DNA of 64,000 nt. Origin: Tillandsia leiboldiana (lineage: Eukaryota; Streptophyta; Magnoliopsida; Poales; Bromeliaceae). The notes under the pieces are model-generated. The model saw only the letters and a program-made list of their open reading frames with translations. It did no database searches and was not told where the DNA came from. Made by a program: the position numbers and the translations under genes. Shown one piece after another: positions 21,791 to 32,748 of this stretch. Each line of letters opens with the position of its first letter. Within the stretch, counting starts at the first letter, position 1. The DNA lies in the NCBI GenBank assembly GCA_029204045.2, contig CM055077.1:10740584-10804583 (forward strand), in the 5' to 3' direction.

Positions 21791-23990
21791 TGTCACGCCC
21801 CGGGGTCGATACTGCGCCCCGGGCTCGTCAACAGATCCGCCGCCCATATGGGAAGCCCCGTATAGGCGTAGCGACTAACCTGCAAAGAAACATCTACACT
21901 AGCAGATATCAGAGCTGAAATAGTAAAAGCTGAAATAAAAGACATAAAATATAACTACAACTCCCAAGTATACAGACCAACCTCACGAGAACACAAGAGT
22001 CCCTCAGAAAAGCAGGAAAGAAAGGTACAACTCAAAACCTCACTACAAAGTCACTCGACATAGCACACACCAAAATAGTACAGGGGTACATCTACTCACA
22101 CACTGAAGATGACAGGAAGGGAACTATCTCGCGACTCCCTTACCTCGGTCAGAAGGAGCTGGATCAGCAACAGGAGCTGCAGGAACCGGAGCAGAAGTCC
22201 CTGGGGAGAAGACACCACGACGGGTGTGAGAACTACATCCCACAGTAGTTCTCAGTGGGTGCTGCCAACAAGCCCGACGGTCTGCCCACTAAGTCTACCA
22301 GAGGCAAAAAGTAACATATGCAGTGCTGTATGGAAAGCTGGGAAAAGTAACTCTACAGCTACTATGCCTCTAACTAGATGCTCAAAAGTGGAACAGAAAG
22401 ATATGATGCCACAACTAACTCTCCTCCCTGATCACCCAATCTAAACTGACTGCCTCATCGGGTCCAGTCAAACCTGCGCCAACCTACTGCCGTTACGTCC
22501 CGGAGGAGCGGACTTACGTAGGATGTCCATGGCTGCCAACAAAAGCACAGCCAGAGGGACAAATGCAACAACAAGTCGCGAAAGAACATCTCAAACTCAC
22601 GCCGGTATAACAACCCGGTCTCGCCTACTCCGGAGTGGCACTCGAGGGGAGCGACCCGCTCGAGTCAAAGTAACCCATAACAAGTATCTCTGTAAAGTAT
22701 CTCTGTAAAGTATCTCTGTAAAGCTCAAATGTGGCTCATGCAGGCTATGATCCAAATCCTCGATCAACAAGATCGGCTAACAAACAAATCACTGACTCAC
22801 TCACTGGCTGGAATCTACACAGCTGAGACTCACTGTCACTCTGACAGCTCCCAAGAACCCAGGTCTACCATCACTATCACTCTCCCAAAGAAATCGAATC
22901 TACAGACTGCTATCGACTCCACTCGGTCCCCAGACATGAGTGCAAATGCATCCCACAACCACCCGACCTCTCGGCCCACAACTCGGGCGAGGAAAAGCTA
23001 AGTCCATAGTGAAATGAAGTATCGTGATGTGGAATGTCTAGAGCAATAAAAACCTAGCCCAAGTTGGAGTTTTCTACAGACTGGCTGAACAAGATGCATA
23101 TGACAGGGGTGCTAGGTCAAGTTCCAAGATTTCACTACTTAACATAAAGTAGGAATCAAAAGATTCAACAACTGATATACAAGATACAACATACAGTTTT
23201 ACACATGCTATTACTCCAATTTCTAACATGCATGATCCTATACACATAGAATTAGTACACAGTCCAGAGTTCTTGGAAGCAAGGTCACCCACCTGAGCAC
23301 GCTAACTGTCCAAGGTTGTACAGCTAAAAGTCCAGAAACAGCCAAAACACAGTATCCACCAAGCTAGCAACACGGTAGCAGTGCTCACAATCTCCTGGGT
23401 ACAAAACATAATCCAAGATTACACTTTAATCCACAAAATCCCAAGTTCCCAAAAATCTGTGATGAACAGTCCCTAAAACACGAAATATCCACCTGAAAAT
23501 CATCTTCCAAAAATTCCAATAAAAATGTGACGGCGATCCTCGCAACGAGTAGATGTCGATAGACTCCTGAATCGTTGAAATCCGATGTCCGGTTGAGGAG
23601 ATAAACATCCGACAAGTAGGTGCTGTCCAAACCATCCATCAGCCGCAAAGGGGGTTAAAAACATACCCAAAACCCCAAGAAAAGCTCAGTTCCAGAAAAA
23701 GTGTCCAACAAAAAGTTGTAGATTTACCTCCTACGAAACCGTCGCCGCAGAAATCGTCCAAAAATACCGTCGGGGTAGCTCTGTAGACCTCCCAGACTGA
23801 AATGCGACGAAAATGGTCCTCCTACAGGAAATCGCCGCTCCGCACCCCGATGCAGAAGTCGCCGTCGTCGCGGCCTCCAAAAATCCTGAGCTTCCGTCAA
23901 AAGATGCACAAGAGGAAGAGGAAGAATTTTGGTAAAGGGCTCAGGAGCTAAAAGCTTCGGGAAAGGCCTCAAAAATGAGGCCCAAGTTAC

Positions 23991-24000
23991 CTATTTATAG
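23991..24000 (-). promoter_or_regulatory. Gypsy A LTR TATA box
   Basis: The minus strand reads CTATAAATAG. The same motif is found at the corresponding place in the B LTRs and in the LTR at 63147. Confidence 0.7.
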
Positions 24001-24081
24001 GCTACAGCAAAAAAAACCAAAAAGTCCAAGTATTGGGCTCTCGGCCCAAACAAATCGGGCGCCCGAATCATTCGAGCGCCT

Positions 24082-24108
24082 ACAGTGTTGGGCCCGGCCC
24101 AACACTGT
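24082..24108. promoter_or_regulatory. 27-bp perfect palindrome upstream of the TATA box
   Basis: Arms of 13 nt (ACAGTGTTGGGCC) surround a single C. It lies about 80 bp upstream of the LTR TATA box in minus-strand sense. A diverged version is present at 63838-63864. Confidence 0.85.
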
Positions 24109-24231
24109 GCGCGCCCGGATCGATCCGGTGCCGCCACGTGTCCCCCCGAACAGGGGACAGCGGTGCGGGGCCACCCGATGGCCGCCACGTGTCCGGCCCC
24201 GCGCTCCCCGCGGCCGGCGCACATGCTCCCA

Positions 24232-24647
24232 CCAATCATGGCGCGCCACGTGCAGCGCGGTCCACGGCAGCGACCACGGGCCGCGGTTCACGGCGGCCCA
24301 CCCGGGTCGCTGCGCCCGCCAACCAGCGGGCGACACGTGGCCCGGCGGGTCCATCGTGCGCCGCGCCCGGCGCGGTCCACGCGCTGTCGCGCATGCGTTG
24401 ACCCGCCAACTGGCGTCTGCCACATGGCACTGTGCCGCGTCGCATACGCCAGGTGCGCATGGACCGACCAACCAGAAGAAGCCACGTGGCCCGCCCCGGT
24501 CCACTACACCAACCGCGCGCCCCCGTGGACTGAGTCGCGTGAGCCCGCTAATGGGCAGCCGCCACGTGTCCAGGCGCCGGTCCATGCACCAGCGCCCAAG
24601 CTCTGTGGACCGAGCGGTATGCGCCGGCCCAATCAGAAGCTGCCACG
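24232..24647 (-). promoter_or_regulatory. Array of six ER-stress-element-like modules (CCAAT-N9-CCACG)
   Basis: Modules start at 24232, 24319, 24406, 24468, 24548 and 24629. Each has CCAAT, or a one-base variant, then exactly nine bases, then CCACG or a one-base variant, mostly running on into a CACGTG G-box. The modules at 24232 and 24629 match the consensus perfectly. They lie 230-650 bp upstream of the LTR TATA box. ERSE-I binds NF-Y plus a bZIP factor (bZIP28/60 class in plants); binding here is inferred. Confidence 0.75.
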
Positions 24648-24976
24648 TGGCAGGGGCTGGTCCACGGCTGTTCCCATGCACCGAAACGCGCGAAAAACTT
24701 TCGGGAGTCCGTTTTTGGGCATCCGGACTCAGAATTTAACAAGCAAATAACCGTTTTCAAGCGTTTTTCCGTGCTGAATCCATTTTCGACCTCTGTTTGG
24801 CCTAATTCTTTTCCGAAATTTCGGCAAACCCAGCCGAAAGCCAACACAGCAAGTAATATCACACAGGGTCCATCTGTGGCATCCTATTGATGCACCATGG
24901 GCCAGATACACCAATGATAGGTGTTCTAACAGTGGATTCATCGGAAGAACGTTGCATGGGCACCAGGGCCACTACA

Positions 24977-24988
24977 TCCTCCCCCACT
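24977..24988 (-). other. Polypurine tract of Gypsy A
   Basis: The minus strand reads AGTGGGGGAGGA directly against the LTR. The same tract is found at the B element. Confidence 0.75.
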
Positions 24989-25036
24989 AAAAGGAAGTTT
25001 CGTCCTCGAAACATAGTAAAGTAGAACAGACGTACC

Positions 25037-27035
25037 TCAACCGGAAGTCTCGAAGAGAAAGGGGTAGGCATCTCTCATCTCTGTCTCCAGCTCCCAAGTA
25101 GCCTCTCGCTCCTCGTGATTGCTCCATAAGATTTTCACATACGGGATGGCCCGGTTGCGCAATTCCCTCACCTCACGAGCAAGAATCCGCAACGGGCGCT
25201 CCTCATAAACCAGGTCCTCGCTGATCTCCAAAGGAGTGAAGTCAACCACATGCGACGGATCAAACACATATCTTCTCAGAGCTGAGACATGAAAAACATC
25301 GTGTACACCGGCTAAGCGTGGAGGAAGAGCAACTCTATAAGCCACAGGGCCTACCCTCTCAAGTACTTCAAAGGGTCCAACAAAACGGGGACTAAGCTTC
25401 CCACGCACTCCAAATCTCCGGACCCCCTTCGAAGGCGAGACCTTCAAAAATACATGGTCACCAATATGAAACTCTAGGTTTCGCCGACGAGTATCAGCGT
25501 AGCTCCTCTGATGACTCTGAGCAGTCTCAAGATGTCGGCGAACAACTCTAACTTTCTCCTCGGCCTCCAAAAGAAGATCTGGTCCCAAAGTCCTCCTCTC
25601 ACCCACATCACTCCAATACAAGGGTGACCGACACTTGCGTCCATACAACGCTTCAAACGGAGCCATCTGAATGCTCGCCTGATAGCTGTTGTTGTACGCA
25701 AACTCAACCAATGATAAGTGTCGGTACCACCCCCCTCCAAAATCCATAACGCACGCTCTCAGCATGTCCTCGAGGGTCTGTATGGTGCGCTCGGACTGGC
25801 CACCAGTCTGTGGGTGGAAAGCAGTGTTAAATCTGAGCTGGGTCCCCAAGGCTGACTGTAAACTCCCCCAAAAGCGTGACACAAACCTCGGGTCCCGATC
25901 TGAAACAATCGACGCTGGTACACCGTGCAGCCTCACTATCTCATCCAGATACAACTGTGCCAGACGCTCCAACGACCAAGTCATCTGAACAGGCAAGAAA
26001 TGTGCAGACTTGGTGAGTCTATCCACAACAACCCAAACCGCGTCGGCTCCACTTTGCGCTCTCGGCAGTCCAGTAACAAAGTCCATAGTAACGTAGTCCC
26101 ACTTCCACTCGGGAATTGGAAGACTTTGTAACTTGCCAGCAGGGACTCGGTGCTCTGCTTTCACTTGCTGGCAAGTTAAACAATGAGCCACAAATCTTCC
26201 AATGTCCCGCTTCATTCCGGACCACCAAAAATGTGCCTTGAGGTCCTTATACATCTTAGTACCACCAGGATGAATGGTATAAGGTGTACAATGGGCCTCT
26301 CTCAAAATCTGATCTCTGATCTCAGGGTCCATAGGCACACATACTCGGTCCCTGTACCGCAGTACTCCCGAGCTATCCACAGTAAAATCCCCTATCTGAT
26401 CTGCCCGTATCTGTGATCTGATCCTCTCCAAGTGGGGGTCCTCACTCTGTGTCTCCCTGATCCTGTCCAACAAAGTGGGCTGCAAGACCATAGACATAAG
26501 TCTAGCAGAGACCCCAGGGGATACTACCTCAATCTGGAGTCGTCTCATCTGCTCAATCAGCGGTGCCTGCTGCGTGATCAACATGCTCAAACTCTGCACC
26601 GACCTCCGACTCAAAGCATCTGCTACAACATTGGCCTTGCCGGGATGATAAAGGATACTCACATCGTAGTCCTTTAATAACTCCAACCACCGGCGTTGCC
26701 TCAGGTTCAGCTCCTTTTGTGTAAACAGATACTTTAAGCTCTTATGATCCGTATAGATCTCACAATGCTCACCGTAGAGGTAATGCCGCCACAGCTTCAA
26801 CGCGAACACCACAGCTGCAAGCTCCAAATCATGAGTAGGGTAATTCTTCTCATAATCCTTTAATTGCCGTGAAGCATAAGCAATTACCCTACCATGCTGC
26901 ATCAAAACACAACCCAATCCGCTGTGAGAGACGTCACTATAAATCACGAATCCATCCCCCATCACTGGCAGTGTAAGAACTGGTGCTGAAATCAGTCTCC
27001 TCTTCAGCTCCTCAAAACTCTGCTGGCACCGCTCA
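25037..27035 (-). pseudogene. Gypsy A pol, C-terminal two thirds (RNase H, integrase, chromodomain)
   Basis: The open frame encodes the end of Ty3/Gypsy pol. It has an RNase H region (FVIYSDVSHSGLGCVLMQ, IYTDHKSLKYLF, ADALSRR) and an integrase zinc finger (HPGGTKMYKDLKAHFWW, HCLTCQ). The catalytic triad follows: VVVDRL, SDRDPRF and SERTIQ. It ends in a chromodomain-like tail (VKILWSNHEEREATWE), which marks a chromovirus, most like the Tekay group from memory. It is open to the point where Sirevirus C1 is inserted at 27035/27036; the first codons of the longer frame come from the C1 LTR. Gag, protease and the catalytic reverse transcriptase are missing from the window. Confidence 0.9.
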
Positions 27036-27329
27036 TGTTGGGTTATATATATAATAGATCTAAATAGGGGAAGAAACACCTAGAGGGGGGTGAATAGGTG
27101 TAAACGTATAAACACTCAAAAATTGTTGCGATAAAAACCCAATGCGGAAATAAAAAATAACACGTAAGATTTTTACGTGGAAAAACTCAAAACCGGAGTA
27201 AAAAAACCACGGGACCGATAACACGGCGAAATCCACTAGAATTAAAACACGTACAAGGTGATTTACCGTACACACTTACGACTCAACCTTTTCCATACGC
27301 TCCTAGAGGATCTTCTCCGCTCGCTCCAC

Positions 27330-27517
27330 GACGCTTCTCGAATCCACGATCTGCGCCCAACGCCGAATCCACGGCGTCCAACGTCGAATCCACGACGTCC
27401 GACCGAATCCACGGTCTTCACCCAGTAGCACCCTTCGAATCCACGAACGTGCCTCGCTCCGAATCCACGAGAGCGGTTGAACCTTGAATCCACAAGGACA
27501 CGCGAATCCACGCGCCG
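27330..27517 (-). repeat. Array of eight TGGATT-loop hairpins, C1 copy
   Basis: On the minus strand, eight copies of the loop TGGATT are each flanked by short complementary arms that differ from copy to copy. The same array, in the same order, is found in the LTRs of C2 and C3. Confidence 0.85.
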
Positions 27518-27802
27518 ATTTTGGGGTAAATCGTTGTTTTTGGGTGGTGATGATCCGCCGAATACTTAGATCAAAGATAGATCGGAAATACCATCTAAGT
27601 ATTCATTAGTTTGATTCAACTAAAGATGTGAGTATGAAAACCTAGAATCAAACTAATCAATATAGATGAAGAAACATAGAGTATTCTCTAATGATTTCCT
27701 TTCTTCTCTATATGTGGATCTTAGGCCGTATAAAAGATTATATTTTATAATGACGGCTATTTCGCTTTTATCGGCTTACCCTAGAAAAATAAATCATAGG
27801 GT

Positions 27803-27812
27803 CTATTTATAG
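27803..27812 (-). promoter_or_regulatory. C1 LTR TATA box
   Basis: The minus strand reads CTATAAATAG, conserved in C2 (53383) and C3 (57191). It lies between the palindrome pairs and the hairpin array. Confidence 0.75.
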
Positions 27813-27877
27813 GTTAGAAACATTTGGAAGGAGATAAGAATAAAAAACCTAACATTTCTGGAATTTTGACGGACGGC

Positions 27878-28098
27878 GATCCGGATCGGATTTGGACGAT
27901 CCGGATTGCAGTAGCAATAAAGACGGTTTCCAGAAAACAAACGTTCGGGATCCGGATCGGAATGCCTGATCCGGATCGTTCATACATTTCAGAAAACTCA
28001 ACGTTCGGGATCCGGATCGTGAGATGCTGCGATCCGGATTGAAGTAATGTATGAAACAACAACCTTCGGGATCCGGACTGTTGGCTCTGATCCGGATC
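27878..28098 (-). promoter_or_regulatory. Four pairs of GATCCGGATC palindromes in the C1 LTR
   Basis: Sites start at 27878/27898, 27949/27968, 28009/28031 and 28070/28089, that is 19-22 bp apart within a pair and 60-71 bp between pairs. They lie upstream of the TATA box. Palindromic repeats in the U3 of Sireviruses are a known trait of that genus. Confidence 0.85.
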
Positions 28099-28325
28099 CT
28101 GAACATGTCCGAACACCAGTTTTTGATTTTTATGCAATTAAAAATTCTTCCAGGTGTTTCTACACTACAAGAAGTATTCGGATCACCAATAAACTTTAGT
28201 TAAACATACCTGATCCTTTTGAATTATTCTTTCTTGAGATTGAGTTAAATGATCCAACTTTCTTCACCTTCAATCTTCAAGACTTGAACCTTTCACGAAA
28301 CTACGCCAACTCAAATTTCGTAACA

Positions 28326-28341
28326 ATCTCCCCCTTTGGCG
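28326..28341 (-). other. C1 polypurine tract
   Basis: The minus strand reads CGCCAAAGGGGGAGAT against the LTR start. A second tract, GACAAAAAGGGGGAGAG, lies at 28889-28906. Repeated AAAGGGGGAGA tracts before the 3' LTR are a Sirevirus hallmark. Confidence 0.8.
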
Positions 28342-29069
28342 GTTTCGTGACAAAACACAGATCCACTAAAGAAAATTCAAAAAGATATTTTTGTTGCTAT
28401 CACCATACAACAAAAATTTACAATGGAGATCCAAAAATTTAAAAACATGAGATAAACTCCTAAAACAGACTCTAGACTTAGACATCTGTACTCTCTGCAC
28501 AAAGAAATCATTCTTGACAAAAAGAGATCGTTAGATACCTCAAGAATATTTAGCATTCAAAACCTAACAGAGATAGAGTTTATGCTCACCATGACATTGA
28601 GTAATTCAGATATGTAATAAGATCACAATCAAACATTGACATATCTTCTAAGCAATAAAATTTCAAATGTCATAACTTTGCTTTGTTAGTAATCACACAA
28701 CTTGTTAGTAATAATACATGTCCAAATAGTTAGTCGAATAGTTAGTAGGAACATGCAACAAATCACAAGATAAAAATCAAAGTTGTGATACTTACCCTTC
28801 ACCAAAGTCAAAGTTGAAGTGATACTTACCTTGATGTTCACATATTCATCATCATTGTTCAATCATTGTTCAAGTTTTCTCTCTAAACTCTCTCCCCCTT
28901 TTTGTCACAAACAAAGCCAAAATTACCAAAAATTTAAGGAGAGTTAAAAAGTTCAAAAATTGTTCCGAAGTGTAAGAACTAGAACTAAGAGTAAGTCCTA
29001 AAAACTGAAAAACCTGCACAAGAAAAGATTAAAAATCTGCACAAGAAAAAGATTAAAAAGAAAGTTAAG

Positions 29070-29666
29070 TCAGTCTGAATCAGAACTAGTAGGATTGGTA
29101 CAATCCAACTTCTTCAAAATCGCTTGAAGCATTTTTGACATTGTGGAGACCTTTCTTTTCATCTTATGTTGCTCAGAGATAATCTGTTTGAGATTTGTAG
29201 ATACACTGTCTTGTTCAGCAGACGATCTTCGCTGTTCTTGTCGAATTGAGGACCTTACATTCGCTTTTGCCGTGTGTCTCCAGGACGTTGAAGGATGTAG
29301 TATATATCCAGACGGTGCATCTTGACCTTCAGTCCATGGAGATTCTCTAGGGAGAGAGCGAGCTCTGGCGAGGGGTCTATCAATCTGAATTCCAGTTCCC
29401 CTCGAATTCTTTCGCCTAGTATACTGCTTGGTTGTTGAGGAAGATTTCATCAGCTTCTTGTTCTTCAAATACAACCTATCTTCTTTGTCAATAGCTTTTT
29501 GTGCTTGTTCACAAATCTCTTCCCAGTCTTCTTCATCTGATTCTGAATCATTTTGACAAACTTTCTTTGTCTCTTCTTGATTTGAGTCATCTTGTTCTCT
29601 TTTTATAGAAGACGCACTAGGTCCTACCATTGCTACCAAAAGGAAGATTATCCACGCGAACGCCAT
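29070..29666 (-). CDS. Env-like third ORF of Sirevirus C1, internally deleted
   Basis: The 198-residue frame lies between pol and the 3' LTR, the env-like position of Sireviruses. It starts with a short hydrophobic stretch (WIIFLLVAMV) like the C3 protein (WIVFLLTAMV). Acidic and basic low-complexity parts follow, and it ends with a coiled-coil-like segment and an acidic SDSD tail, as C3 ends in SDESE. The large central domain of C3, roughly its residues 130-390, is missing, yet the frame stays open. The gene has an upstream leader intron at 29696-30079. The function of env-like genes in plant retrotransposons is unproven. Confidence 0.65.
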   Translation of the reverse strand: MAFAWIIFLLVAMVGPSASSIKREQDDSNQEETKKVCQNDSESDEEDWEEICEQAQKAIDKEDRLYLKNKKLMKSSSTTKQYTRRKNSRGTGIQIDRPLARARSLPRESPWTEGQDAPSGYILHPSTSWRHTAKANVRSSIRQEQRRSSAEQDSVSTNLKQIISEQHKMKRKVSTMSKMLQAILKKLDCTNPTSSDSD

Positions 29667-29695
29667 TGGTGCAAATGCTTAAAAGATTTAAAATC

Positions 29696-30079
29696 CTGTG
29701 AACAATAACTCAAGAACACATAAAAAATTGTTAATTTTCAAAAATTTGAAAAATTGTACCCAAACAATCATAATCATGTAGAGAGACTAAGAATCAAATT
29801 AGTTTTGCAAAAAGACTTTTAAAAATAGATCAATTGCATGATTTTCGAAAATCCTTGTTATATGCCCTAAAACCGAAATTTTAGAAATCGAAGCCTAAAA
29901 ATCCGTTAATCAGGAGAATACCTAGCATATAATCAAAACTAATCTACCCAGAGTTCTTATTTCAAAAGAAATTTGACCAAAAACCATCCACAAACGAAAT
30001 TGATCCAAGAAATTCATCACGTTTGAGGAGGAAAAGAGAAAAACGGTGAAAAACCGAGATTTTGATCAATAAAACTTAC
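29696..30079 (-). other. Predicted leader intron of the C1 env-like gene
   Basis: On the minus strand a donor in ACAAGTAAGTTTTATTG and an acceptor in TGTTCACAGGAT bound 384 nt, with the start codon 30 nt downstream. The C3 element has the same donor and acceptor contexts 383 nt apart. The similar interior could be simple homology, so splicing is inferred. Confidence 0.6.
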
Positions 30080-30194
30080 TTGTATTCGAAGAACTTGAGT
30101 TTGGAAAGCTCCAAGGTGCAATAGTTCTAGAGAGAGAGGCTCTAGAGACTTGAGAACAAAAGATTAAGGTAAAAGAAATCAAAACCCTCTTGTT

Positions 30195-30306
30195 CTTATT
30201 AAAACCCTAGCCGTGATCCGGATCGGATCGAGCTTTCGATCCGGATCGGCCAGCCACAGGAAAAAGCCTGCGTTCGGGATCCGGATCATCTTGCCCGATC
30301 CGGATC
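30195..30306 (-). promoter_or_regulatory. Internal palindrome pairs upstream of the env-like leader
   Basis: Four GATCCGGATC sites at 30215, 30238, 30278 and 30297 form two pairs (23 and 19 bp apart; pairs 63 bp apart), the same geometry as in the LTRs. On the minus strand they are followed by CTAGGGTTTTAATAAG (TATA-like, about 30195-30204) and then by the leader exon of the env-like gene. The LTR promoter also has CTAGGGTTT just before its TATA box. This looks like an internal promoter for the env-like RNA. Confidence 0.6.
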
Positions 30307-31244
30307 GGCTCCAACTTTTTCTTCAGAAAAATTTCAGAGAAATTCAAGAAAAACCAGAAAAAGATTGTAAGCACAATTGTGTATCAACTTTAAACAAAAA
30401 TTATCGTTTCATACAACAAGAATTAGATTATGCCAAATCTATCAATAATATCCAAAAATGAAACGAGAATTTACAAGAATTAAATCCCTTAAAGTTGAAC
30501 ACCTTCAATTACATCTAACTTGATCTTATGAGTAATGCCTTTATCAAATCATCAGTTCGGTAAAGAAAATGAAATACAAAGATCAATAGATGTTTGAAAT
30601 CCCAAATATGGTAGATAATTTTTCTAGACAATCTGTTGAAGAGAGTGGCTCTTTGAGCATCTTTCTTTAAAATCCCACCTTATACCAACCTTGAAATTTG
30701 ACAGAGTCAAGAATTTCAACCATGCATTTTACTTAATCAAAAATTGAACAACCATGCTTGGTATACATGTGGTAGCTGCACACAATACTCGGACGACCGA
30801 GGTGGTAGCTCTTTCCTCCATGTGGTGGTAGTTTTCACACTCCTCATTGGGATGTAACTCTTTCCACATCTTTTGAGCATTTTACATTTCTTTGATTCCC
30901 CCTCAATTGGCTATCAATTATTTAAGATATAAAGTATTCAACCAAAAATTGATCTCGATTTCATACTCGACTAAGCAGTCAAATAAGATAATGACTATAC
31001 CAAGAGATCATTGAAAGAGAAATTGACTTTGATCACTTAGAAGATGATTTAATTAACATAAATGATCATTGCAACAGTGAAATATTATGATGGCAAAAGC
31101 ATAATAAATTTCAAAATGTGCGAAAAGATGCAATTAAAGTCAATTATGATCTATGCTCAATTAATGTCCTATGTACAAACATAGATAATGAACAAAACAA
31201 AACAAAAACAAAACCTATCCTAAGCAAAGGTTTCAAAAAGAAGT
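30307..31244 (-). other. Non-coding region between pol and the env-like leader of C1
   Basis: AT-rich, no coding signal. Part of the C1 internal region. Confidence 0.6.
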
Positions 31245-31639
31245 TTATTTCAAGGAAAGCATTCCAATTGCTTTTCGCAAATGAATAAAACGTTTTTGAT
31301 CCAAAGGTTTTGTTAAAATGTCAGCTAATTGATCTTCAGTTGAAATATATGAAAGTTGAAGAGTATTTGATTCAACTAGCTCTCTAAGAAAATGATATCT
31401 AAGTTCAATATGTTTTGTTCTAGAGTGCAACACAGGGTTTTTAGAAATGTTAATTGCACTTGTGTTGTCACAAAGAATTGTTACCGAAGATGCTGAAATC
31501 CGGAAGTCGCTCAACACACTCTTCATCCAAATGAGTTGGGTTGAACAACTACCCGCTGAAATGTATTCCGCTTCGGCAGTCGAGAGTGCTATGCAATTCT
31601 GCTTTTTACTGTGCCATGCAACAAGGCAATGGCCGAGAT
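31245..31639 (-). pseudogene. C1 pol 3' end (RNase H), split by element B
   Basis: The frame gives the C-terminal RNase H of Ty1/Copia pol: AWHSKKQNCIALSTAEAEYI, LCDNTSAINISKNPVLHSR, KHIELRYHFLRE and ILTKPL. It continues the pol gene that breaks off at 43460 on the other side of element B. The reading frame resumes exactly if B and one copy of its 5-bp target site are removed. Confidence 0.85.
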
Positions 31640-32748
31640 TGTCACGCCCCGGGGTCGAAACTGCGACCCGGGCTCGCCAACAGATCCGCCACCTATGCCA
31701 AACCCGCATAGGCGAAGCGTCCTACCTGCAAAAAGAGCTACAGCTAACAGATATCAGAGCTAAAAGATAAAACTGCTGTAGAATAAAATCAACCACTGTA
31801 CAACTGAAGATAAAACAACAAGGTCCATCTCCCAAAAATGATGATCATATAAAACCTCGAGTACAAAACTCATAGCTCAACAGGGAGATATCTCAAATAC
31901 AACATCAGTGTACCAGCTCTCAATACATCATATCCTCACTACAACAGTCTCTCAAAGAGGAAATAAATACTAATCTACCGACTATGCTGAAGATCTCCTC
32001 AAAAAAGGGGGGGGGGGTACCGCTACCCGCCAATGGGTCAGGATCTAGCTCGCTACTCCCTCACCGCAAACAGCAACCGCAGAAACGGCAACACCCGCCA
32101 AGACTCTGCAAAACAAGGGAGAGAAAGGACAAAAAGGGGAAAAACCCCCGACGGGCGTGAGAACTACGCAAAAAGGGAGTTCTCAGTGGGTATCGCCAAG
32201 GCCCGACGATCTGCCCACCAAGACCACTAGAGGCAAAAGATAACTAATGCAGTAAAACTTAAAGAGGAAGCAGAAGACACTCTACAGCTACCATGCCTCT
32301 ATCTGAATGCTCAAATGGGGAAACTCTGATAAATATATGCAACACTCGCACACGAGGTGCTCAATCGACCCAATCGAGCTGACTGCCACATCGGGTCCAG
32401 TCAAACCTGCGCCCACCTACAACCACCTCCCGCTGACGGGCAGGAATTACGTAGGGCGTCCAAACGGACTAACTCGCTATTGAGTAGTGGCTCATGCAGG
32501 CTATAGTCATAGTCCATGCTCTCTCTCTCTCAGAACGGATAGACTCAAGATGCTCAACCTCTCACACAATGGTCAAAGAACCCACAACGACCACGGGACC
32601 ATCGTCAAACCCCGAACAGTTCCCAACAATACTAGCACTGGTCTAAACACAGCTACTAGACTCCACTCGGTCCCCCAGGCACGAGTGTAACAAAAGTATC
32701 TGCCTGAATAAACCCAATCGATAGACCAGTAAACACTGGTACTGCCTG

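Larger units (their letters stand above)
21791..24976 (-). repeat. 3' LTR of chromovirus Gypsy A
   Basis: Runs from TGTCACGCCC to GGGCCACTACA (3186 bp) and is followed by a minus-strand polypurine tract and then the pol gene on the minus strand. Read on the minus strand it starts TGTAGTGGCC and ends GGGGCGTGACA. It holds a TATA box at 23991, a 27-bp palindrome, and an array of CCAAT-N9-CCACG modules upstream of the TATA box. Confidence 0.8.
27036..28325 (-). repeat. 3' LTR of Sirevirus C1
   Basis: On the minus strand it starts TGTTACGAAATTTGAG after an AAAGGGGGAGAT tract and ends CATATAACCCAACA-type against the Gypsy A pol gene. It is about 1290 bp long and of the same family as 52630-53965 and 56616-57966. 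It holds paired GATCCGGATC palindromes, a TATA box and the hairpin array. GCTCA (27031-27035) would be one target duplication copy; the other is lost in the gap. Confidence 0.85.

Noticed and set aside
24001..24750. Long GC-rich open frames in the Gypsy A LTR
   Set aside because: Same reason; composition-driven frames within U3 on both strands.
29229..29240. Initiator tRNA genes from TGGTATCAGAG matches
   Set aside because: Matches at 39229, 47636, 52616 and 60358 are primer binding sites next to LTRs. No tRNA cloverleaf was seen anywhere; the position given here is only a placeholder inside C1.
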